9,159 nt of DNA from Candidatus Zixiibacteriota bacterium (lineage in GTDB: Bacteria > Zixibacteria > MSB-5A5 > GN15 > FEB-12): positions 1 to 9,159 of the forward strand of contig QNAF01000088.1 of NCBI GenBank assembly GCA_003641405.1, written 5' to 3'. Below are positions 1 to 5,805 of the stretch, piece after piece. Made by a program: the position numbers and the translations under genes. The number at the start of each line of letters is the position of its first letter. Positions within the stretch are counted from its first letter, which is position 1. Under the pieces are notes generated by a model, which saw only the letters and a list, made by a program, of their open reading frames with translations, was not told the origin of the DNA and did no database searches.

Positions 1-1230
1 GTCTTTGATCTGTACACGATCTTTGAGATCAGTCGCAATTTCAATGCTGTTCTTGACTATCACCTGCTTCTTGACACTTTTATCTTCACCTGTCTAGGAC
101 AGGTCGGTTTGCTTAAAGGTGCCATTTTCCTTCGAAGGGAATTGGATTCGAAAGAGTTCCACATGGCCAAGGCTAAAGGTTCAGGAGACCTTCCTTCGGC
201 TGATCAGTCGTTCCAGGATGATTCCCGACTGGTGAACTATCTGAAGAGGCTCAACCGGCCAGTTATGACGGGCGAATTGCTGAGTGATTTCGCCTCGCCG
301 GAGGAAACAGCTATCCTTGGTAATTTCCAGCATGGTGTGGTTGTGCCTTTGATCTACAAGACTCACCTGGCCGGACTGTTTCTGCTGGCCGACAAGATGA
401 CCGGCCGTGATTTCACCCCTGACGATATCGAGTTTCTCTCAGCGCTGGGTAATCAGATATCTGTGGCTATCGAGAACGCACGCTTGTATGAAGCTGAAAA
501 GACAGCTATCCAGCAGTTGCGTGCCGCTCAGTACCAGTTGGTTCAGACGGAGCGCCTGGCCGCTCTTGGGGAGATGTCGGCCAAAATTGCTCACGAAGTC
601 AACAATCCCCTCGGTATCATCAAGAACTACGTTTTTCTGCTGAAGCGGGAGACGGCTGAGAACGGGAAGATCAACGAATACGCGGAAATCGTCGGGCAGG
701 AGATTGACCGGATTGCTGATATCGTGGGTCAACTGCGTGAATTCCAACGACCTGTGCATATGAAGATGGAGGCCGTTGATGTCTGTGCTGTTCTTGAAGA
801 CACGCTGAAACTGATGGAACGGCAATTGACATCCAGCAAGATATCAGTGCAGTTGGATAATACGGCTGAGCGGACAGTTGTCATGGGTCGTGCCAGTGCT
901 CTCAAACAGGTTTTCCTCAATCTAACCATCAACGCGCGCTCTGCCATGGAGGGGGGCGGCACCCTGACCGTGACTGTTCAGAACAGGCAAGAGAAGCTGG
1001 TTATTCAAGTGTGTGATACCGGTGATGGCATTGCAGCCGACGTAGTTCCTCGGATATTTGACCCGTTTTTCACAACCAAAGGTGACCAGGGAAGCGGTCT
1101 GGGTTTATCGGTCTGCTTTGGGATAATGAAAAGCCACGCTGGGTCGATAACCTATAAGGATTGCAATACGGGAGGATGCTTTGAGCTCCTTCTCCCTTTG
1201 ACAAGGAACGAGCAGAAGAGTGACAAATAA
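1..1230 (+). CDS. GAF-domain sensor histidine kinase (5' end missing)
   Basis: Cytosolic-type sensor kinase that should autophosphorylate on histidine and pass the phosphate to a response regulator. The reading frame is open from base 1, so the gene begins before the window; 409 residues are visible. Counting from base 1, a GAF domain spans about residues 1-160 and ends in the typical FTPDDIEFLSALGNQISVAIENA helix region. A short coiled linker leads to the dimerisation/phosphoacceptor helix with H-box AHEVNNPLG (phospho-His at bases 592-594). The HATPase part shows N-box LNLTINARSAM, G1 box CDTGDGIA, F-box IFDPFFTTK and G2 box GSGLGLS. All key residues are present, so the kinase should be active. 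No membrane segment is visible, though one could lie upstream. The stop codon lies inside the next gene, which suggests one operon with translational coupling. The ligand of the GAF domain cannot be read from sequence. Confidence 0.93.
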   Translation, partial: VFDLYTIFEISRNFNAVLDYHLLLDTFIFTCLGQVGLLKGAIFLRRELDSKEFHMAKAKGSGDLPSADQSFQDDSRLVNYLKRLNRPVMTGELLSDFASPEETAILGNFQHGVVVPLIYKTHLAGLFLLADKMTGRDFTPDDIEFLSALGNQISVAIENARLYEAEKTAIQQLRAAQYQLVQTERLAALGEMSAKIAHEVNNPLGIIKNYVFLLKRETAENGKINEYAEIVGQEIDRIADIVGQLREFQRPVHMKMEAVDVCAVLEDTLKLMERQLTSSKISVQLDNTAERTVVMGRASALKQVFLNLTINARSAMEGGGTLTVTVQNRQEKLVIQVCDTGDGIAADVVPRIFDPFFTTKGDQGSGLGLSVCFGIMKSHAGSITYKDCNTGGCFELLLPLTRNEQKSDK

Positions 1231-3361
1231 GCCTGCAAGGATAGTCATTATCGACGACGAGAAGCGGATGTGCGACTCACTCTCCGCCCTGCTTCAGGGC
1301 GAGGGCTACCAGGTAATAAGTTTCCAGCACTCCCCCCAGGCTCTTGGCACCGTTCGCTCCGAGAAGGTCGATCTTGTCATTACCGACATCAAGATGCCCC
1401 AAATGGATGGTCTTGAAATACTGCGTCGCGTCAAGGAGATCGACGACGGTATCCCTGTCATTCTGTTGACCGGTAATGCGTCACTCGATTCTGCCCTGGA
1501 TGCGATAAGTAAGGGCGCTTATGACTACCTGCTAAAACCGGTAGATTTCCCGCACCTTGAAATGGTGGTAAACAGGGCGCTGGATTTCCGTCATAACGAA
1601 CTGGCAAGATTGCACCTGGTCGAAGAACTCAAGCTATCTAATCTCATTCTGCAGAGACGTATCGGCGAACTGAACGCGTTGTATGAAGCGGGCAAATCGA
1701 TTGGCTCATCAGCAAACCTATCAGAGCTTCTCAGGCAAATCGTGGTTCTTGCCTCGACTGTTACCGAGGCCAATGTCGGTTCAATCATGCTCCTGGATGA
1801 GGATAAGAAGTTTCTGACTATCGAAGCGGCAATAGGTTTGGATGAGGAGATTGTCCGTGAGACACACCTCCCCATAGGGGAATCTATTGCCGGATACGTT
1901 GCTGAAACCGGCGAGGCCCTTGTTGTCGAAGACATCGAGAAGGACGAGAGATTCAAGAGACGAAATCAGGAGAGGTACGGTGCTTCCTCGCTGTTGTGTG
2001 CGCCGTTGCGGATCAAGAACAACATTCTTGGTGTGATCAATATGGCCAAGAAGACCGGCGGCCAATGTTTTACGTCGGATGATCTGCGACTCCTGACAAC
2101 ATTTGCTTCGCAGGCAGCCGTGGCTGTGGACGATGCTTACCAGTTCGAAAAGAACCGTCGACGACTTACAGAATTTGAGATTCTGCATGAAATAGCCTCT
2201 GAACTACCTGCAATTGACTCACTGACTCTGTTTCGGAGTGCCCTCGTGGAGAAATTACGCCGCGTCTTTCCGGTCGATTGTGCTGTGTGGTTTGATTGGG
2301 ATAGTACGAACAACTGCCTGATACCCATAGGAACTCATGGAGAGACACGCGTCCCCCTGACCGAGAGCGGTAAGATTGATCTAACGAAAGCTGATGGTTA
2401 CGTTGTCAAAATCTCAGGGAAAGGGTTGAAAACTCTCGAAACCGACGACATCCAGAAACTGTCCAACTTCATGGCGGACCACTTGCAGGAAAGCAAGTAT
2501 TTCCCTCGTGTCAAGGGAGCGTTTATGGCGGTACCGATAACTCGTGGCGGAGAGCTTACAAACATCTTCTGTCTTTGTGCGGAATCTGATCGCGATTACA
2601 GTGATGAAGACATTTCGCTGGCTCGGCTCGTCATCTCACAGGCGGCTGTGCTGTTTGAAAAAGAGAAAGTGCTGCTGAATGCTACTCGTTTGATGACGAT
2701 GGGCAACATGATTTCTGAAATCTCCCACGATCTGAGAAAACCGCTTACGTCAATCAGAGGAGGGCTGCAGATCCTCAGACAGCGCATGCCGGATGTTGCC
2801 GATGAATCCGACTTCTTCAAACTGGCGGAAGACGAAGTTCACCGAATGAACGAACTGGTTCGCGAACTTGTCGATTTCTCCAATCCCAACAAGTATGAAA
2901 CCACAAAAACCGATCTGCGAAAGATTGTTCTGAGGGCGTCTGAACTGATCAGCCCTGACATGAGCAAGCGGAAGATTGATTTCTCGTACAGTTTTGAGGA
3001 AGCCACCTGGGAAGTTATCGTGAACAAGAACCAGATCATGGAGGTTTTCCTCAATCTGTTTATAAATGCAGTTGATGCCATGCCCAAAGGTGGCAAGCTT
3101 AGTGTCAACGGTCTGGTGGAAAGACCACCTCACAGGAAAGAGGACTATCTGGCAGTGAAAGTGACAGACACAGGAGTCGGCATCAAGAAGGATCACCTTC
3201 CGAAGGTCTTTGACCGTTATCATACAAACAAGGAAACCGGCACCGGGCTTGGACTGGCAGTAGTAGAGCGCGTAATATCCGCCCACAGCGGGACTCTTCA
3301 CCTGGAATCGACAGAAGGTGAGGGGACGACGTTTTCCGTATATTTCCCCTACAATCCTTGA
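1220..3361 (+). CDS. Hybrid sensor histidine kinase, REC-GAF-GAF-HisKA-HATPase
   Basis: A 713-residue cytosolic kinase with a receiver domain at its N terminus. Receiver, residues 7-122: acidic pair D12/D13, phosphoacceptor D56 in VITDIKMP, T84 and K106 are all present. First GAF domain about 160-306 (canonical end SDDLRLLTTFASQAAVAVDDA region). Second, more divergent GAF about 315-480. The kinase core carries H503 in SEISHDLRKPLTS, N-box N616, G1 box DTGVG (650-654) and G2 box GTGLGL (674-679). The GTG start overlaps the previous stop by 11 bases, and AAGGA lies 12 bases upstream. It is chosen because the receiver begins at residue 7, leaving no room for a later start. No HPt domain is seen, so the receiver probably takes phosphate directly from a kinase, plausibly its upstream neighbour, and tunes this kinase. 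No transmembrane segment is seen. Signal unknown. Confidence 0.93.
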   Translation: MTNKPARIVIIDDEKRMCDSLSALLQGEGYQVISFQHSPQALGTVRSEKVDLVITDIKMPQMDGLEILRRVKEIDDGIPVILLTGNASLDSALDAISKGAYDYLLKPVDFPHLEMVVNRALDFRHNELARLHLVEELKLSNLILQRRIGELNALYEAGKSIGSSANLSELLRQIVVLASTVTEANVGSIMLLDEDKKFLTIEAAIGLDEEIVRETHLPIGESIAGYVAETGEALVVEDIEKDERFKRRNQERYGASSLLCAPLRIKNNILGVINMAKKTGGQCFTSDDLRLLTTFASQAAVAVDDAYQFEKNRRRLTEFEILHEIASELPAIDSLTLFRSALVEKLRRVFPVDCAVWFDWDSTNNCLIPIGTHGETRVPLTESGKIDLTKADGYVVKISGKGLKTLETDDIQKLSNFMADHLQESKYFPRVKGAFMAVPITRGGELTNIFCLCAESDRDYSDEDISLARLVISQAAVLFEKEKVLLNATRLMTMGNMISEISHDLRKPLTSIRGGLQILRQRMPDVADESDFFKLAEDEVHRMNELVRELVDFSNPNKYETTKTDLRKIVLRASELISPDMSKRKIDFSYSFEEATWEVIVNKNQIMEVFLNLFINAVDAMPKGGKLSVNGLVERPPHRKEDYLAVKVTDTGVGIKKDHLPKVFDRYHTNKETGTGLGLAVVERVISAHSGTLHLESTEGEGTTFSVYFPYNP

Positions 3362-3376
3362 GTTACCTGCATCTGT

Positions 3377-3393
3377 TTGCGACAATTCCGCAA
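3377..3393. repeat. Short inverted repeat between kinase and regulator genes
   Basis: Arms TTGCG and CGCAA are separated by 7 bases, in the 101-base gap between the hybrid kinase and the NtrC-type regulator. No T-run follows, so it does not look like a terminator. It could be a small operator or an mRNA hairpin affecting how much of the downstream regulator is made. The arms are short enough to arise by chance. Confidence 0.25.
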
Positions 3394-3462
3394 GCAAGTA
3401 CGATTTTGGCTTGATTTGATCCAGCCCGTGCCGATATTTAGCTGTAACTGAGAAGGTCAGTC

Positions 3463-4899
3463 ATGGGTAGAGAGAAGCAGAAAATCAAAGTTCTTGTCAT
3501 AGATGATGATCCCAAAGTAGTCTGGATACTTTCGGAGGGTCTGGCTCCAAACTTCGAGTTTGTAACTGCTCGGGATGGTGTTGAAGGTATTCAGATGGTT
3601 TCCACGGAGAAACCTAATCTGATACTTCTGGATATCAAGATGCCGGGTATGAGCGGTTTGGAAGTTCTCGAGAAGCTTAACAAGCAGGAAGATCGCCCGG
3701 AAGTCATCATGATTTCGGGTCATGGCGATACCAAGTATGTTGTCGAATCGATGCGCCTTGGTGCCGCTGAATTTATCGATAAGCCGTTCGATGTCCGCGA
3801 AGTTGAGATACACATGAACGGTGTACTCGAACGTGTGAAACTCAGGGAAGAGGTCAGTGAACTCAAGAAAGAGCTGGAAATCCGCGATGATCTGACAAAG
3901 TTTGTTGGGGATTCTGAGCCGGTTATGCGAGTCAAAGCACTCATCGAACAGGTCGCTGACTCGGAACTCTCGGTATTGATCCGGGGTGAATCCGGTACTG
4001 GAAAAGAAATCGCCGCGCGGTCATTGCACCAGTTGTCAAGCAGACGTGAGAAGCAATTCATTAAAGTAAACTGCGCTGCGATTCCTCGTGACCTGCTCGA
4101 AGCCGAGCTTTTTGGTTATGAAAAAGGTGCTTTTACGGGAGCGCATAAGAACAAGCAGGGCCGCTTTGAGTTGGCTGACAAGGGCACGATTTTCCTCGAC
4201 GAAATCGGCGACATGCACATGGAACTCCAGTCAAAACTTCTGCAGGTCTTGGAACAGCAGGAGTTTGTCCGAGTGGGCGGAGTGCAGAACATCAAGGTGG
4301 ATGTCAGAATTGTCTGTGCTACCAATAAAGATATCGAGTATGCAATTAATGCCGGGGGATTCCGGGATGATCTTTTCTACCGCCTAAACGAAATCACTCT
4401 TATTCTGCCACCGCTGCGAGAGAGACCAGGCGATGTCCCCCTCCTGGTAAACCATTTTCTTGAGAAGTACAATAAACAGTACAAAAAAGAATACTATACC
4501 CTGTCCCCTGAGACAATCAATATGCTTACGGCGTTCCACTGGCCGGGCAATGTTCGCCAGTTGGAGAACATGCTCAAGCAGGTTGTTGTGCGCTCGGACG
4601 AGTCTATTATCGCCGAGCTGATCGCCCAAGCCGGCCACCAGGTAAAAACCGGTGTATCACAGGCCGCTCCGGTTCCTGCATTCAGTGCGGGGGCAACCGC
4701 GACCGCTGAAGGGTCAACGACAGACTACTCGCTGAAAAGCCGGGTCGGGAAGAAGGTTGCAGAGGAAGAAATACGACTGATTTCCGAAGTCCTGACCAAA
4801 ACCAACTGGAACCGCCGCAAGGCCGCAGAGCTGCTTCAGATCAGCTACCGCTCGTTGCTTTACAAGATCAAGGACTACAACCTTAACATCACCAAGTAA
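3463..4899 (+). CDS. NtrC-family sigma54-dependent response regulator
   Basis: A 478-residue bacterial enhancer-binding protein, close to the usual family length (about 450-480). Phosphorylation of its receiver should trigger AAA+ ring assembly and remodelling of sigma54 RNA polymerase. Receiver about 8-123: D14-D16 acidic pocket, phosphoacceptor D57 in LLDIKMPGMSG, S85, K107. The AAA+ domain, about 147-390, has Walker A GESGTGKE (175-182), the sigma54-contacting GAFTGA loop (222-227), Walker B TIFLDEIGD with D246/E247, and the sensor II region WPGNVRQLEN (360-369). An Ala/Ser/Thr-rich linker (about 397-422) leads to a Fis-type HTH (about 446-475, NWNRRKAAELLQISYRSLLY). The ATG start has AGAAGG six bases upstream. 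It follows two kinases by about 100 bases, so they are its likely partners. A matching sigma54 promoter lies just downstream, before the next gene. The exact orthologue (AtoC, ZraR, PrsR and similar) cannot be settled by reading. Confidence 0.96.
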   Translation: MGREKQKIKVLVIDDDPKVVWILSEGLAPNFEFVTARDGVEGIQMVSTEKPNLILLDIKMPGMSGLEVLEKLNKQEDRPEVIMISGHGDTKYVVESMRLGAAEFIDKPFDVREVEIHMNGVLERVKLREEVSELKKELEIRDDLTKFVGDSEPVMRVKALIEQVADSELSVLIRGESGTGKEIAARSLHQLSSRREKQFIKVNCAAIPRDLLEAELFGYEKGAFTGAHKNKQGRFELADKGTIFLDEIGDMHMELQSKLLQVLEQQEFVRVGGVQNIKVDVRIVCATNKDIEYAINAGGFRDDLFYRLNEITLILPPLRERPGDVPLLVNHFLEKYNKQYKKEYYTLSPETINMLTAFHWPGNVRQLENMLKQVVVRSDESIIAELIAQAGHQVKTGVSQAAPVPAFSAGATATAEGSTTDYSLKSRVGKKVAEEEIRLISEVLTKTNWNRRKAAELLQISYRSLLYKIKDYNLNITK

Positions 4900-5057
4900 A
4901 CTCTCGTTGATCTTTATATCCACATTATCTGGAATAGATGTGCAATTTATGAGCAGCGCATTGCATAGTCGTTGAGATTACAAACTCGCTCTTCATCACT
5001 TTCGAACCTGATCGTGATTGTTAACTGACGTAGTGATAATAAGATACGGGCTCACCA

Positions 5058-5084
5058 GAACGCCGTTCCAGGAACATTCAGGAA
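5058..5084. promoter_or_regulatory. Candidate enhancer (activator-binding) site
   Basis: Two perfect odd palindromes share bases: GAACG-C-CGTTC (5058-5068) and GTTCC-A-GGAAC (5065-5075). A further CAGGAA at 5079-5084 repeats the one at 5069-5074 with a 10-base, one-helical-turn period. The cluster lies about 60-85 bases upstream of the start site predicted from the sigma54 promoter, in the range where NtrC-type dimers bind. The Fis-like HTH of the neighbouring regulator binds dyad sites as a dimer, so this is the best operator candidate here. Assigning it to that regulator is inference. Confidence 0.4.
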
Positions 5085-5116
5085 ATCTTTTCTCACCTTT
5101 GTAATATCGAATCTGG

Positions 5117-5132
5117 TGGAACGGATATTGCT
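5117..5132 (+). promoter_or_regulatory. Sigma54 (-24/-12) promoter for the GGDEF-like gene
   Basis: The sequence TGGAACG-GATA-TTGCT fits the sigma54 consensus TGGCACG-N4-TTGCW at all but one defined position (A for C at base 5120). The essential GG (5118-5119) and GC (5130-5131) are separated by exactly 10 bases. Predicted transcription start is near 5143, giving a 5' leader of about 28 or 49 bases depending on the start codon used. It stands 218 bases after the gene for a GAFTGA-containing sigma54 activator, which supports a functional link. Confidence 0.75.
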
Positions 5133-5145
5133 GTAACAATTACAG
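5131..5145. repeat. Palindrome at the predicted sigma54 start site
   Basis: CTGTAA-CAA-TTACAG is a perfect 6-3-6 inverted repeat. It begins within the -12 element and spans the predicted transcription start. A protein bound here would block open-complex formation, so it could be a repressor site. It may also simply reflect local AT richness. No T-run follows it. Confidence 0.3.
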
Positions 5146-5170
5146 ACAGTATGTAATTGACTTCTGAGAT

Positions 5171-5629
5171 ATGGTGCAAAGAGAAACTACAATGATTGCG
5201 AAAATAGCGTCACCGGGCGACACAGGATTTCAGGGCCTTGTTGAACAGGCCGGAATAGAGCTCAATCGGGCAGAGAGATACCACGTGTTTGTTTCGATGT
5301 CGGTTATTGACTTCAGTCAACTCGCCGACAGTGCGGGCACTCGGATACCGGAATTCACCGAGAGGATTAACAGTATAGTCTCCAAGGTGATCAGGGGCTG
5401 TGACTATGCCACTTTGCTTGATAATGGTTCTCTGGCGCTGCTGTTTCCGGAAACACCACGTCAGGGCGCAGAGGTTGCCACTCGTCGGATTAGTGAACTT
5501 GCAAGGAAAGAGTTGCGTGATGTAATCGGCGAAGTAACCGATACGGTTCCGGTTGAGATTGCGTCATATCCCGACACGGCTGGTGCCAAAACGATGGCGG
5601 CGTTCTTGAAGGAAGTTGCCCACAGATAA
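5171..5629 (+). CDS. Small degenerate GGDEF-like domain protein
   Basis: A 152-residue single-domain protein with no signal peptide or membrane segment. Its pattern follows a diguanylate cyclase domain: ELNRAERYHVFVSMSVIDFSQL matches the first strand and metal-binding region (D47), RGCDYATLL precedes the signature, and ALLFPETPRQGAEVATRRISEL matches the segment after it. Aligned without gaps from D78, the GGDEF signature reads DNGSL (84-88), so substrate and metal residues are lost and cyclase activity is very unlikely. It may be a protein-interaction or nucleotide-sensing module; its partner is unknown. Two in-frame starts are possible: ATG at 5171, and ATG at 5192, which has the purine stretch AAAGAGAAA upstream and would give 145 residues. 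The second may be the true one. A sigma54 promoter precedes the gene and a terminator follows it, so it is probably monocistronic and under the upstream regulator. Confidence 0.75.
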   Translation: MVQRETTMIAKIASPGDTGFQGLVEQAGIELNRAERYHVFVSMSVIDFSQLADSAGTRIPEFTERINSIVSKVIRGCDYATLLDNGSLALLFPETPRQGAEVATRRISELARKELRDVIGEVTDTVPVEIASYPDTAGAKTMAAFLKEVAHR

Positions 5630-5665
5630 ACATAATAAAATCCCGTAACATACCTCCCTCCCCTC

Positions 5666-5700
5666 GTGATGACCATCCGACTTCCCCGGATGGTCATTAC
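5666..5700 (+). terminator. Intrinsic terminator after the GGDEF-like gene
   Basis: A perfect 11-base stem (arms 5669-5679 and 5687-5697, core ATGACCATCC/GGATGGTCAT) closes a 7-base loop. The stem extends to 14 pairs if one G-U is allowed. Only the modest tract ATTTAT follows, so termination may be partial. It lies 36 bases after the stop codon and separates the signalling cluster from the secreted-protein gene. Confidence 0.6.
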
Positions 5701-5736
5701 ATTTATGGTCGAGACTTCCGTAAACCCGCTATTTCC

Positions 5737-5765
5737 TTGACATTTCAGTCCATATTGTGTTTATT
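5737..5765 (+). promoter_or_regulatory. Sigma70-type promoter for the propeller-dockerin gene
   Basis: A perfect -35 hexamer TTGACA (5737-5742) is followed by a 17-base spacer and the -10 hexamer TTTATT (5760-5765, 4 of 6 matches). Expected start is about 5772, giving a leader of roughly 34 bases before the ATG at 5806. Placement directly between a terminator and a well-supported start codon strengthens the call. Confidence 0.6.
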
Positions 5766-5789
5766 GGGTTCAAGTGTAGGAAACCCAAT
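5763..5789. repeat. Inverted repeat overlapping -10 box and transcription start
   Basis: Perfect 8-base arms ATTGGGTT (5763-5770) and AACCCAAT (5782-5789) are separated by 11 bases. The left arm overlaps the -10 hexamer and the right arm lies in the leader, an ideal position for a repressor operator. As RNA only part of it would be in the transcript, which makes a DNA-binding role more likely than a leader hairpin. Confidence 0.4.
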
Positions 5790-5805
5790 TCACAGGGGTG
5801 GAGAT

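Noticed and set aside
109..111. TTG at 109 as the start of the first kinase
   Set aside because: The frame is open back to base 1 and the upstream residues continue the GAF domain, so the gene starts outside the window.
2750..3397. 215-residue antisense open frame in the hybrid kinase
   Set aside because: It lies wholly opposite the conserved kinase core and has no domain signature; a shadow of the real gene.
3411..3438. Possible sigma70 promoter before the NtrC-type regulator (TTGATT-16-GATATT)
   Set aside because: Each box matches 4 of 6 with a 16-base spacer, little better than expected by chance in this AT-rich gap. The regulator may simply be read from the kinase operon.
5737..5805. 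Upstream TTG start extending the propeller protein by 23 residues
   Set aside because: The TTG is part of a perfect TTGACA -35 box, and the extension would push the signal peptide inward. The ATG at 5806 has a good ribosome-binding site and places the signal peptide at the N terminus.
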